Assembly (NCBI GenBank): GCA_040285825.1 | Contig: JAUPSS010000002.1 | Location: 1,550,001-1,614,000, forward strand | DNA: 64,000 bases | Reading direction: 5' to 3' | Source: Eukaryota sp. TZLM1-RC | Taxonomy: Eukaryota > Metamonada: BaSk clade | Part shown: positions 10,790-21,283 of the stretch, in pieces | How positions within the stretch are numbered: the first letter of the stretch is position 1 | How the letters are laid out: the number at the start of each line of letters is the position of its first letter | Position numbers and translations under genes: made by a program | The notes under the pieces: model-generated | Seen by the model: only the letters and a program-made list of their open reading frames with translations | Databases searched by the model: none | What the model was told of the DNA's origin: nothing

Positions 10790-11530
10790 ACTTAATAAAA
10801 TTAGAAGAACTAAAGGGACTAAATTCATTGAATGAAGATTTCCTCTACAAACTCCTGATCTGCTTGTTTTCTTGCCATTGCTTCTCTTATTCGATGAAAG
10901 AACCGGGGTAATCTATTGATTGATCTATTAGCGAATTGAATTCGCGACCGCCACAAAAACACATCAAATCTCTTTAGTGTTCTTCAACGGGTACTACCAA
11001 TATTACGGTCTTGAACCAATTTTAGGAAAAAAATCCACAAATTTCCTCCTTCTACTGATAGTCTTCCGATTATAGAAAATGGGAAAGCAATAAAACAAGT
11101 GGTCTATTCTATCAACATTAGCTTCTTCGATATCTTTGTCATATTTTCTAAGCTTCTCATTCGCTCTATATTCAAAACATCTGGATTAAATTTCCTTCAT
11201 TGAACCAAAATATCATTTGCAACATAACAGGGGACAATGTCAACAACAGCTTCAGAATTCTCAATCAAATCACAGTAAATATCACCTCTGTCACCAGAAC
11301 CAAACTTGCTTAATGACAGTGTTTCAATCATCAAAGGCTTTTGACACATGGGATACTTGCATTTCTTGCCATCTTGAAAACGGTGTCCCTGACAGCATGA
11401 TGTTATGATGAACAAAAAGTTATCAATTCAGCACAATTCAAAGCATGACAAAGGTGAGATGTGGTGAATCCTGGACTATGTGTTGAAAAATACAAATTAA
11501 TTGATGAAGAATATACCTTATAATGGTAGA
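10790..11530 (-). mobile_element. Degraded non-LTR copy, family III
   Basis: The minus strand resembles the family III C-terminus. The 3' end (gatttcctctacaaactcctgatctgcttg) matches the EEILV terminus of other copies. The frame at 11415-11197 has ETLSLSKFGSGDRGDIYCD and NSEAVVDIV, the endonuclease core. Many indels and stops mark an old copy. It fills the NAXD to coiled-coil gene interval; nothing else is seen in 11531-11646. Confidence 0.7.
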
Positions 11531-11646
11531 TGAATCCAATTCTCCCAGGATTATCAAAAAATGCCTTTTACAACAAACATTATTTGTTAAGCCAAACCAA
11601 CAACCTTTTAAAAACAAAAGAATAATAAAATGATTTGTCTTAATAC

Positions 11647-11666
11647 AGACAATACCTTTAACAATG
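11647..11666 (+). promoter_or_regulatory. Start-codon element, right half only
   Basis: AGACAATACCTTTAACAATG ends in the ATG of the coiled-coil gene and matches the right 20 bases of the RPAP1 palindrome at 18 positions. The left CATTGTTA arm is missing. This supports an initiator-like element close to the ATG rather than a chance palindrome. Confidence 0.5.
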
Positions 11667-13223
11667 GACCTTGCATTGTCTGGAAGAGGACATTCTAGAC
11701 CTTCTCGTACACGTACTCGTGCTTCTGAGCGACAGCCCTCTACTTCAACTCAACGCCGACCTACTAGGCCGCGAACTGCCACAACTAGTACATCCCGTCG
11801 CGAATCCCCGCCTCCTATGGACTACGATCTGTATATTAAAAATGTACAAGACCAGATAAGCTTTCTTGAGCTTGAAAACAATCTTTTACGTGAAAAACTA
11901 GAAGCAGTCACCACAAAATCTTCAGGAGTCAACAGAGGAACCACGACTCACATTGACCAATCTGATGTACAGTCTGAGTACATTGCTGACCTTGAAGAAC
12001 AAGTACGTCGCCTAGAACGAAACCTAACAAGAAAGACCACTGAATCAGAAGAAAAACAAGCTCAACTTCAAGCCCAACTATCCCAAGCCAATGTCGATAT
12101 AGCTGCAGTACAAGAGCAATTGGCCATGGTCGAGGGAGAGTTTTCGTCAATGGAGGATAAGTATGAAAGCTTGTTTGGCGAACTTAGAACTGAAATCACT
12201 GATTATGTATCTCTTTTGTCATCCAAGGACCATGACCTTACCCTACTACAGGAAGAGATCACAGATTTGGAGGCAAGACTTAGTGAATCACTTGAAACAC
12301 AACAGTCTCTTTGCTCAAAAATTAGTCAGGTCTCGGCTGATAAAGATTCTGTTTCAAGGCAGCTGGAGGAGGAAAGACTTCAATCAAATCACCAATCCAA
12401 AATGATTCAGTCACTCACTAGTGAAGTGTCTAATTTAGAAGCTGAAATTAAGCACAAAAATGAAGAATCAATTAACCAGCAATTGAAGGAAAAAGTAGAG
12501 CAAATGACCATTGAACTTTCCAATCACCGGACGGCGAGAATTGAAGCTGATAGTGTTGCAAAGGAGGCTGAAATGAAGAGAGATCAGTACCAGAAGATGG
12601 CAGAAGCTTGTCAGGAGCAAATCAAAAGTCTTGGAAGGTCAAATACTGAGCTTAGTCAGCAAGTTTCTGACCTTAATCAGCAAATTTCTTTGTTGAAGTC
12701 AAAAAATGATGAATTGAAGGTGGAAATTGATGATCTTAATCAAATCAAATCAAAGTTAAAACAGTCAAATTCGACGTTGAACCAGGAAGTTGAAATATTA
12801 AGAGGAAGATTGAATGATTTGGAATCTGAAACGAACAAAATTACCACAGATAAAATGTCATTTGAGTTGGAAATTTCTAGACTTGAAGAGAGGTCGGAGA
12901 AGCAATCAAAGGACAATCAAAAATTGATTGAAAAAATCAAGTCGATTGATTATAATAAGAAAGAGTTGAGAACTGAACTCGCAAAGGTTCAAAAGGAACT
13001 TGAAATGAGTTCTAATACAGTTAAAAACCTCAAGGAGGAAGTCAATCAATCAAAAAGATTGATTGCGAGGTACAAAGGGGAACTTGCTATGGCCAAGAAA
13101 GTCAAGGTTGTTGCTCAGGAGTTAAATGAAATGAAATCTCTTCTTTCTGCTCATCAAACACTCTCTCAGAAAGTTGGTACTTTGATTAATGAGTTGGAGA
13201 CTGTTGAACAATACGATGAGTAG
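11664..13223 (+). CDS. Long coiled-coil protein, unassigned
   Basis: 519 codons. Residues 1-55 are basic and Arg/Ser/Thr-rich (RPSRTRTRASERQ), probably disordered. From about residue 60 to the end nearly everything is heptad-like coiled coil (DYDLYIKNVQDQISFLELEN, then continuous E/K/L/Q-rich sequence). No enzyme motif is present. The layout recalls cytoskeletal or ciliary coiled-coil proteins such as IFT74, but I could not match specific residues, so the function is open. Codon use and spacing look like a normal host gene. Confidence 0.8.
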   Translation: MDLALSGRGHSRPSRTRTRASERQPSTSTQRRPTRPRTATTSTSRRESPPPMDYDLYIKNVQDQISFLELENNLLREKLEAVTTKSSGVNRGTTTHIDQSDVQSEYIADLEEQVRRLERNLTRKTTESEEKQAQLQAQLSQANVDIAAVQEQLAMVEGEFSSMEDKYESLFGELRTEITDYVSLLSSKDHDLTLLQEEITDLEARLSESLETQQSLCSKISQVSADKDSVSRQLEEERLQSNHQSKMIQSLTSEVSNLEAEIKHKNEESINQQLKEKVEQMTIELSNHRTARIEADSVAKEAEMKRDQYQKMAEACQEQIKSLGRSNTELSQQVSDLNQQISLLKSKNDELKVEIDDLNQIKSKLKQSNSTLNQEVEILRGRLNDLESETNKITTDKMSFELEISRLEERSEKQSKDNQKLIEKIKSIDYNKKELRTELAKVQKELEMSSNTVKNLKEEVNQSKRLIARYKGELAMAKKVKVVAQELNEMKSLLSAHQTLSQKVGTLINELETVEQYDE

Positions 13224-13563
13224 AAATCTTAATTGTAGTTTGTTTTTGATAATTTAATTGTAATTTATTTTGTAGATTTATTTAAAAATGTATTAATCTT
13301 TTTTATTTTTACTTCTTATAAGCTTTATTCAAGCATGAATTAATCCATAATTTTACGAACGTTCTGAGTAGTTATTTGTTGTTGAGAAAAAATGTTTATT
13401 AGTTTTTCGAACGAATTCAAAATAAACATAAACTTAAAACTTGGAAATTAAAACATCAAAATAATTCAAAATGGTGACCACAATAAGAAAATGTTAAAAA
13501 AGTGAAGAATTAAACACAACGACTAACGAAACTAAGACTAAAAATTAATAAATGACCCTAAAA
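13224..13563. other. Convergent intergenic spacer
   Basis: 340 bp of A+T-rich DNA between two convergent stop codons. I see no ORF, repeat or motif beyond A/T runs that could serve the 3' ends of both genes. Confidence 0.6.
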
Positions 13564-15906
13564 CTAACATGAACCTGAAAATTGCTGAACTAATGACGAG
13601 ACACTACTCTTCAACACGACATCCTCGATTGTTGGTATCTTCAGAGAAATTAATTTAATAATAAAGGGATATGATTTAATTAAAACTTTAAATTCACTTT
13701 GTGACAGAATTGAATAAATAATTAATGGACCAGAAGCAGCAATAAACGATTCAATTAACGAAGGATATTTCAAGAAGAAAGAAACAACATCAAAGTGGGT
13801 TGATTCCAACAAGATATTCCAATTAAAACAAATTGTCCCGCTGATGAAATCTTTGAAGTTAGAAATTGAATCACCATCAAGAACCTTGCACAAGCTTAAA
13901 CAGAAGAAAGTACTTGAAGGCTTTTCCAAAGGACAATACTTTTCTATTAGTGAAGATAAAATATCTTGAATAGGGAAATGGTTCTTAAGCTTAACTAAGA
14001 AACTTACAAATGAATTTCCAACATGAAGAGAGGAGAAATTTACCTTGTCATTAAAAGTTAAGTTTTGGTCTTTTGATTTGGAACTTTTAATTGAATTTGA
14101 TAGATTATCAGTGGAATAAAATTCAAATAAACCGGACAGTGACGAAAAAACCAAACTTACCAGCATTGTCAAATCACTTTGTGAAAGAGACCACATTTCA
14201 GAGAGAATTCTATTTGAAAAAAGATCAAAAGTAAACGTGATCAACGAGAAGTACTTTGACTTTTGACAGAGGTCAAGTTCAGAATGACATATACATTTAA
14301 AAATAGAAGGCAATAACAGATGAAAACAATTGAAATGGAGTGAATTAAAAACAAAATTTAATATTAACTTTTTCAAGCCAATAGAATAAGAATTAAAAGG
14401 ACCAAAAAAGGGCTTTCGTCTCTTTTTCAGATCACCACAAGTAACAACAAAGAGAAACGTGGCTTTTTTGGCAAAAATCAACGAAAGTCTTTCAAATTCC
14501 GACTTATTATCACGTGATAGCTCAAAATAAAAGTTCAATAAGGTCTGGAAAAAACTAATAACCAACAGTTCATTTTGTTTGCCAATCGAACAAATAAACC
14601 TAATAAAATGACACAAACAATGAGAAATAAAATCGAAATCTTTTACTTTAATAAATTCGTTAAAGATATTCAGGTAGCTATTGATGGAATAAGTGAAACT
14701 AGACTTAATCAAACAAAAAGAATCTTTAAGATCAGAAAAAAAGTCTGAATTTTCTGAATTAAAATTAAATACAACTTTGGAAATTAAATCCAGTTCTTTC
14801 AAATCTAAATTAATATTACCAATCAAGCAAGAAATAAAAACCGACTGAATAGAATTAGATAACACATTAAATAATGAATGGCATTTGTTGTTGTTGAAGA
14901 AATGACAAAGAAAATAGAGTAATTTTGAATTAAACAAAAGTAAGAGTTTGGTATTGATTTTTGAATTAGGAGAACTGATTGGGAAGTGGGTTAATAACTG
15001 ATTTTCAACCCTCATCATAACATCATCATCGACATAATCAATCAATTTGATTAAAACAGATTGCGCACTGATTGCACCTTCCAAATCTTCATTAAAACCA
15101 ACATCCCAGGGCATAAACTCAATAATTGCATCCAATAGAATGTTACAGAGTGAATTACTGACCGAGTAATCAAAAAATGATTGATTAATTGACTGATTGG
15201 CACCAATAGGAGCACTTTCTGAATAAAAGGGAGACAAGGAATTAAAATGCCCACTATAACCAGCACATTTTGTCAAAACCATTTCCAATAAAGAACATAA
15301 CAAATCAAAAAGCAGAGTTTTATTCAAATATTTCAAACTTGCCAGATCTTGCTGAGCTCTACTTGTCAACGCAATCACAGGTGACAAGAGAGTGATTGCT
15401 ATGTTTTCAATCACCCCTCCCTTCTCTACAAGTCCATCAAGAAGGGAAAGACAGGAAGCAGCAATAGAAAGATCTGGATGGGTAAGTCCTGCTCTGATAT
15501 GGGCACAAACAACCTCCAGAATTGAGATCGAAAGAGAAAGAGTGTTGGAGAAGTGTAAGATGAAGTGAACTGCGGTGTTGCGGACACGGTGGTCAATATC
15601 AGTAAGGAGAACCGCTACTTTGGGAAGAGCAGAGGGAAGTTCGGGGGCATTGTTGGGGTTGGAGAATGCATCAAAAAGGGATGAGATGGCAGAAAAACGC
15701 GCAGATGCAGCATGATGACGGAGACCGGGATAAAGAGTTGTGATACGAGGTGCATCACAGGCTGCGGAAGAGGTTTGCTTTATGGACAGAGATTTAGATG
15801 ATACTTCGGTGATTGTCTCGTTAGAGGGTCTGTTCTGCTTACCAACCTTGCGCTTAGTCTTCTCAAAGTCACGTTTGATAGTTTTGTTGGGTTTTGATTT
15901 GACCAT
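13564..15906 (-). CDS. TEX10: TEX10/Ipi1-like pre-rRNA processing protein
   Basis: 780 codons from the ATG at 15906; an in-frame upstream start at 15954 is unlikely because the shared palindrome ends exactly at 15906. The N-terminus MVKSKPNKTIKRDFEKTKRK followed by VGKQ is the conserved start of TEX10/Ipi1 proteins, and TTLYPGLRHHAASARFSAIS resembles the first helical repeat. The rest is hydrophobic helix-rich, consistent with an alpha-solenoid. Ipi1/TEX10 works with Ipi2 and Ipi3 (the PELP1-WDR18 complex) in ITS2 processing and 60S maturation in the nucleus. The C-terminal two thirds are too diverged to align by eye. Confidence 0.75.
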   Translation of the reverse strand: MVKSKPNKTIKRDFEKTKRKVGKQNRPSNETITEVSSKSLSIKQTSSAACDAPRITTLYPGLRHHAASARFSAISSLFDAFSNPNNAPELPSALPKVAVLLTDIDHRVRNTAVHFILHFSNTLSLSISILEVVCAHIRAGLTHPDLSIAASCLSLLDGLVEKGGVIENIAITLLSPVIALTSRAQQDLASLKYLNKTLLFDLLCSLLEMVLTKCAGYSGHFNSLSPFYSESAPIGANQSINQSFFDYSVSNSLCNILLDAIIEFMPWDVGFNEDLEGAISAQSVLIKLIDYVDDDVMMRVENQLLTHFPISSPNSKINTKLLLLFNSKLLYFLCHFFNNNKCHSLFNVLSNSIQSVFISCLIGNINLDLKELDLISKVVFNFNSENSDFFSDLKDSFCLIKSSFTYSINSYLNIFNEFIKVKDFDFISHCLCHFIRFICSIGKQNELLVISFFQTLLNFYFELSRDNKSEFERLSLIFAKKATFLFVVTCGDLKKRRKPFFGPFNSYSIGLKKLILNFVFNSLHFNCFHLLLPSIFKCICHSELDLCQKSKYFSLITFTFDLFSNRILSEMWSLSQSDLTMLVSLVFSSLSGLFEFYSTDNLSNSIKSSKSKDQNLTFNDKVNFSSLHVGNSFVSFLVKLKNHFPIQDILSSLIEKYCPLEKPSSTFFCLSLCKVLDGDSISNFKDFISGTICFNWNILLESTHFDVVSFFLKYPSLIESFIAASGPLIIYSILSQSEFKVLIKSYPFIIKLISLKIPTIEDVVLKSSVSSLVQQFSGSC

Positions 15907-15932
15907 TGTTACAGATATTGTCTTTAACAATG
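15904..15932 (-). promoter_or_regulatory. Start-codon palindrome, TEX10/Ipi1 copy
   Basis: In gene sense: CATTGTTA, 13 bases, TAACAATG. It differs from the RPAP1 copy at one spacer base and includes the start codon in its right arm. Confidence 0.65.
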
Positions 15933-16071
15933 GAAAAAGGGTGTTGTATACCAAGGTAATAGATTCAGACTAATATATGGAAAAAGTGTAATATATGGAA
16001 AAAACCAAAAATGTTACTGATTCACTGTACTGTGAATTTCACTTTCAATTTCATTTTTATTACCCTTTCAA

Positions 16072-18120
16072 TATGGTATAAATACTACAGATGGAGTCTC
16101 TTCAGCGATTTTTGCTACTGATGTCTTATTTCGTCAAAATGAATCCAATGTTTGCATGTCATTGGATTTTAGTAATGCTTTCAATTCGCTAAGTCGTCGC
16201 AGTATCCATGGTGCTCTATTGCAATATATGCCAGAATTAATACCATATTTTCAATCAACATATTGCACATATTCTAATTTACATTTTGGTAACAACATTT
16301 TGATTTCATCAAGTGGCGTAAAGCAAGGAGATCCGTTAGGACCTCTTTTGTTTTGTTTGGCCATTCATCCTATTCTACTGCAAATTCAAGAGATGTTTCC
16401 TTCAATAAAAATGATTGCATATATGGATGATGTTGTGCTTATTGGTGAATTAAATATTGTGAAAAAAAGCAACTGTATGTTTTTAAAGAATTATTTACCA
16501 AAATTGGTCTCCGACTTAATTTACTTAAATGTGTTTTGTTATCGAATTCTCCAGTTTCCACAATAATTGATGATATTGAAATTCAAGCCAAATTATATTC
16601 AATTGATGCTATTCGTCATTTGGGTTCGTTTTTAGGAAATAATGATGAAATTACCAAAAAATTGTTTGAAAAGTTGAACTCAATTTCTGACAAAATTGAC
16701 CGAATGATGAATTTAGATATAAAAAAACACATCAAATTTACCATTATAAGACTGTGTTTTAGTTCCAATTTTAATCATATATTTCGATCTACAAATCCTC
16801 TCGTCACTAGACCTTTGGCTCAAAAGTTTAATGAGTTACGTGCAAAAGTTCTGTCTCAATTACTGGGATGTAAAATGTTTCAAATTCCAGATCATGCTTA
16901 CCTTAGTCCACAATATGGTGGTTTAGGGTGGACGAAGGCTTCTATTCTTACCTCGTGTGCTTTTTGTTGGTGGATGCAGAAATGCAATCTTTGAGTTCTC
17001 CGAAAGATTTGCAGATTGGGAAGATTTATTGATGACAACGCAAAGTTCCACTGTTTTTGCATTAAATGAAGAAATTTCAAGAATTGATGTAGAAAAATGG
17101 GGTCGATGTTTTCCCCAATCATTCAATGGCAATATTCCAGAAAAAATGTTTTAAATTTGAAGTACACTCTTCGAACATTACAGAAAAGATTGACTGGAAT
17201 GTATGAAAAGATCTTTATAATAATATTTGCAGCTCGGCTGTTTTTAAATCAAGATCTTCACTCATTGTTATTGGAAAAGGGTGTTTGTGAAAACAAGGTG
17301 TCAGATTCTTCACTTTTTGTAACCATTGTACCACGAAGATTTGGATTGTGTGCTACTAATGAAGCATTTGTAACAAAAATGAGATTATATTTGAACATCC
17401 CCATTAACCAATTATTATCAAAAGAAAAATGTATTTGTTCGAATTCACCTCAACTCACTTTGCGCCATGCTCTAAATTGCTCTAAATTGATAACTTATCG
17501 TTCTTCATTACATGATGCTGTTAGAGACACTGTTTTCAATATGGCACAAACTGCAAGGATATCGTGTATCAAAGAGCCCCTGCTGAAAGAAACACTTTCT
17601 CTGAATAATTTTGGTTCTGATGATAGAGGTGATGTATACTGTGATTGGATTGATAATTCTGAAGCTATTGTTGACTTTGTCTCATGTAATGTTGCAAACG
17701 ATACTTTGGTTCACAGAAGAAAACTTAATCCTGTGGCTGCTCTGGATTTTAAAGCAAAAGAAAAACATAGAAAATATGATAAAGAAATTGAAGATGCAAA
17801 TATCGATAGAAATACACAGCTGGTTTTTATTGCTTTTCCATTTTCGATAAATGGAAGATTATCAGTTGAAGCAGAAACTTTTTTGGATGACTTCCAAAAA
17901 ATGGTGAAAGAAAAAACAATGAAAAGATTTGATATTTTTTTATGGCGTTCACGGATTCAATTTGCCATTGTTAATAGATTACCGCGGTTTTTCAATCGAA
18001 TTAGAGAAGCTTTAGCTAGACAGCAAGCAAATCAAGATTTTGTAGAGGAAATCTTGGTTTAATGATAGTCGTCCCATTAGTTATGATTTAATTTAATCAA
18101 GTGTGCAAATTCAATAAATT
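16072..18120 (+). mobile_element. Non-LTR retrotransposon, family III, RT plus endonuclease
   Basis: One of the longest copies. Frame 16156-16566 holds the RT palm: LDFSNAFNSL, SSGVKQGDPLGPLLFC and AYMDDVVLIG (YMDD box). Frame 16536-16994 continues the thumb, and 17097-18062 (321 codons) carries CICSNSP...HALNC (CCHC), SSLHDAVRD, DDRGDVYCDW...AIVDFV (endonuclease core) and FSINGRL. Two frame breaks (about 16540 and 16975-17100) make it non-coding as a whole. The 5' end is truncated before the RT; the 3' end is the shared tail gtgtgcaaattcaataaat. Confidence 0.85.
17097..18062 (+). pseudogene. Family III C-terminal CCHC/endonuclease ORF
   Basis: 321 codons with the whole CCHC and restriction-like endonuclease region intact, ending ...QDFVEEILV. 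It is the best reference for family III; the copies at 28663, 46722, 48597, 42825 and 57717 all match it closely. Confidence 0.7.
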
Positions 18121-18128
18121 ATATTTTT

Positions 18129-18397
18129 GAATTTCACTTATCATGCATTCCCCTGTGAAATTCACTCCTGTTTTCAACTTTCTCAATGTCTACTCACAGG
18201 CTGTAAGAGACATGTAGTGTCATTTGACAAAGACAATCATGATCTTCATCAATGGGCTACCTCACTTAAATACACCTACTGCTTTCACAGAACAAAGCCT
18301 CGCGACTTGATGTATCTAAGTGGATCTACCAAATGCTACTAGGGCATTTGTAGATCGGTCTCAAAAGATTTTGTTTCTGTATGCTCAGGTTCCCCAT
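18129..18397. other. 3' flank of the intact Fanzor gene
   Basis: 269 bp between the non-LTR tail and the Fanzor stop codon, with no ORF of note. In TnpB and Fanzor loci the guide RNA is transcribed from the 3' end of the gene into this flank, so it is the place to look for one. It contains the hairpin at 18323-18356. Confidence 0.5.
18323..18356 (-). repeat. Hairpin 42 bp downstream of the Fanzor stop
   Basis: GATCTACCAAATGC and GCATTTGTAGATC form a 13-bp stem with a one-base bulge around a 7-base loop. It may be part of a guide-RNA scaffold, an element end, or a terminator. Confidence 0.6.
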
Positions 18398-20353
18398 TCA
18401 TCTTCTCAACAGAGCATCTGGGCAATTGTATCTTTCCGGCCACAACTCCGCTTTCTTCTTAATTTGAATATTTTTTGCAGCGGAAATATCTCTGTCATAT
18501 ACTATTTGACACTCAGTACAAATACGCATCTGCCATGAGCCTGCTTGAATATTCTCGGCCATGCAACAACTGGACAATTTGCTTGTATTGAATTCACTGG
18601 TTGACAAGTGCTTCACGTCCTTTTGATAACACAACCATTTTCTAAAAGCCCTTGCTGATCCATATCGATTGACTTTTCGGCAATGAGAAGGGAAATTAGC
18701 AGAACCCACAGCAAGATAGAGTTTTTCAGGATGTCCAGCCAGCCTTTGAAATTTGTTGAGACTCTCTCTGAACCGTCTCTCTTTTCGTCTGCGGTTATCA
18801 AATTTAATTATTTTCCATTTCTGACGATTACTTTCCAAATACACTTTCCTCCTGACCAAAGTCCAATGGTTCAAATATTGGTTGAAATTTTGAACGGAAT
18901 ATTGGTTGGGAGAGTGTTTACTGGGTGAAGGTTTTGTCATGTATCTTCTGCCAGTTGGACAAGGGATAACTCCACATTGATTATCATTTAAGAAGTAACC
19001 ACATAATCTTGATTGGCCAAGATCAACGCCGATAAGGGGGCTTTCAGGTAAAATTTCGACTGGATGTCTACGTCTTTGACGGGGCATTTTTTTAGTACCC
19101 TTCAACTGTGTTTCTCTGGTTTTGTTGGCATTAGGGTCACTTTTCATTTCATTTTTTGATCTTCTTTTCTTTTTCGGTGGTTCATCCAGCTCATCTGTGT
19201 TTTCTGAGTCATTATTTTTACCTTCAAAGGTCAAAAGCAGTTCATTACCATTAGTTTTCAATAAAATTTTGTTAAATCTATTTTTCAAACTTTTTCTGTT
19301 GATATTGAATTTTTGGTAAGGACATTGTTTGAATATTCGTTTCAGACATGTATTTTTGATAAACTTTGTTTTGGAAGGTGATCCTTCAATAATTGGAAAT
19401 TTTTTCACAGAGTGGAAAATTTGTGAAGGTACCTCAATAAATTTATAACCTTTATGAGAAGCTAAAGGTATTATTCTAAATTTCTTCCAGCAATGCATAA
19501 GAGAAAAGAAAGTGAGTAAGTATTGTGAAATTTTAAGATTAAAGAGAAAAAGCTCACCAATTTCCTTTGATGAAAAAGTGATTTTATCGTGTGAGGACAG
19601 CAGGGAGGCAGTGGTAGGAAATCTTTGAAAGAGATTCAAGATAAACTTACATGCATTCAATAAAAAAAATCTTTCTCTTGAATTATTCAAATTGAAATTG
19701 ATGAGGTATTCAAGAACAGAATCAACTACTACTTCCTCGGGTTGGGCTAGTGGTTCATCTGGCAAAAGTGAAAGAATATTATTTGCAAAGACATTTGTTT
19801 TATCCAGGGCTCTACAATGAGCACGAATAAAGTTTTTTGTCCAGGATTGACAAATTTTAGGTAAACTTGTCTTAACGTTGGAGGCCAATTGACGAGCCCG
19901 ACAAGCAAGGTAAGGAGAAAGCCCTTTTCTATTGATAAAATTACAGTTCTGGGACTGCAGCCAATCATTGAGGAAAAGATTGAATGAATTTCTGTAAGGC
20001 ACTAAAGAATTTTCCCACACAGAAACAAGGGACCTGTCTTGTGGGCATTCAGGAAGAAATCCATTGTAAAAGATATGGAGTAATTGGCGTTGGCCTTTAG
20101 ATGTGGAAGGCTTAGGAAAAGAACCAGTGGTGATGACGGTCATAAACAGATACCATACATCCTGTTCCACTAAAGCTCTAGATGCCAACGGAAAATTTAG
20201 AAGAAAAGATTGAAGTAATATAGAAGCTTCATGACAAATCTCGGTGACCACAGGAAGGTCAGTCCGAATTTGTTGCACCGCTGCAGGGGTCAGCAGCGAG
20301 TTAAGTGCACAAGACCGAGTGAATACACGTGACACAGAGTGGGTGTCTGACAT
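18398..20353 (-). CDS. Intact Fanzor RNA-guided nuclease
   Basis: 651 codons without interruption. Fanzors are eukaryotic relatives of TnpB that use a guide RNA and a RuvC domain to cut DNA. Residues 1-390 are helix-rich, with an N-terminal half of the Fanzor1 type. PKKKRR at 393-398 is a classical nuclear localisation signal in a Lys/Arg-rich linker. RuvC-I is LIGVDLG (D444). SEFNTSKLSSCC carries the family's alternative RuvC-II glutamate (E587). CTEC forms part of the zinc-binding motif, and YDRDISAAKNI is RuvC-III (D622). All three acidic residues are present, unlike in two of the relics. The start lies opposite an RCC1-like fragment. No recombinase or transposase gene accompanies it. Confidence 0.85.
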   Translation of the reverse strand: MSDTHSVSRVFTRSCALNSLLTPAAVQQIRTDLPVVTEICHEASILLQSFLLNFPLASRALVEQDVWYLFMTVITTGSFPKPSTSKGQRQLLHIFYNGFLPECPQDRSLVSVWENSLVPYRNSFNLFLNDWLQSQNCNFINRKGLSPYLACRARQLASNVKTSLPKICQSWTKNFIRAHCRALDKTNVFANNILSLLPDEPLAQPEEVVVDSVLEYLINFNLNNSRERFFLLNACKFILNLFQRFPTTASLLSSHDKITFSSKEIGELFLFNLKISQYLLTFFSLMHCWKKFRIIPLASHKGYKFIEVPSQIFHSVKKFPIIEGSPSKTKFIKNTCLKRIFKQCPYQKFNINRKSLKNRFNKILLKTNGNELLLTFEGKNNDSENTDELDEPPKKKRRSKNEMKSDPNANKTRETQLKGTKKMPRQRRRHPVEILPESPLIGVDLGQSRLCGYFLNDNQCGVIPCPTGRRYMTKPSPSKHSPNQYSVQNFNQYLNHWTLVRRKVYLESNRQKWKIIKFDNRRRKERRFRESLNKFQRLAGHPEKLYLAVGSANFPSHCRKVNRYGSARAFRKWLCYQKDVKHLSTSEFNTSKLSSCCMAENIQAGSWQMRICTECQIVYDRDISAAKNIQIKKKAELWPERYNCPDALLRR

Positions 20354-20376
20354 GTAGTGAGAATAAAGAGCTCATC

Positions 20377-20870
20377 TATCAAATTTTACACTTGTCACCC
20401 CATTTTCGACTTCTGGTTGCCTGTTCTGGGAGAATTTTAACCCTCAACTTGGTTTTGGGAGGTTTTCACTATTCCCACACTTTCCCCTCACTTCATAAAC
20501 TAGGTGTATTCTTCCTCCCTCTTCACGATTTTCTTGCCTTATCTAAAGGAAACTCAGTTCACTGGTCTCGCACAAAACGAATCAACCTTATTGGCTCTGT
20601 TGCACCTTCTGTTTCTTTATTCTCATCTCCAACACCTGGTGTTCTCTCCCGATATTTTCCTCCTCATGCTACTGGTAGAAAGAATTTCCAGTTACCCTTC
20701 TTCTCTAACATTGTTTCTTGTAGTGTAGGTGTTCATCATACATTGACACTCACTGCTTGTGGTAATTGCTATGGATTTGGTCTGAACAAATCTATCAATT
20801 AGGCAACAACTACCCCCAAAGCAGCACTTTCAAACCGTTTTCCTAAGATTTTTTAGAAATTCAATCAATT
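20377..20870 (+). pseudogene. RCC1-repeat protein fragment
   Basis: The frame to 20802 ends in CSVGVHHTLTLTACGNCYGF followed by GLN, a typical RCC1 beta-propeller blade (xGxxHTLALTxxGxVYxWGxN). One base out of frame, QLGNNYPQSSTF continues the blade as the usual GQLG...P stretch, so a single-base deletion near 20787 interrupts it. Nothing propeller-like follows after about 20870. It is a frameshifted, 3'-truncated host gene fragment, divergent from and overlapping the 5' end of the Fanzor gene. Confidence 0.55.
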
Positions 20871-21283
20871 TATCTATCCTAAATGAACCCTGGAGAAAAC
20901 CAAAAGTCGAAATGCTATACGACACGTGTGGATAAGATTTGTCAAGTGGCATAAAGGTAGTTAGTGTTCATCATCTACTGAGATTTCATGTTATTATTGA
21001 TTAGCTACTTGCTTCAGTTGTGATGTATCCGGGACAATTCCACAGAAATGATACTATCAATAATGATTGAAGTTTGTTAATAATAATTGAGTTCTGCGAA
21101 ACAGTGAAAAGATTTCTGTATGTATGTTATCATGAAGCTTCAGTTGTTTTGATGAACACACAACCATCCTTTTATGAACAGCAATTATAAATCCTCTATT
21201 AATGAGAAAAACATTAAAACAGCCAACAAAAGATTCACATATTTACACTGTTGTGACAGCATGTCAATGCTAAAACATTAAAA
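20871..21283. other. Intergenic, nothing recognised
   Basis: About 410 bp of A+T-rich sequence without a convincing frame or repeat, between two host-gene fragments. Confidence 0.5.

Noticed and set aside
11664-13223. Assignment of the 519-codon coiled-coil protein as IFT74
   Set aside because: Only the layout (basic start, then coiled coil) fits; I could not align specific conserved residues.
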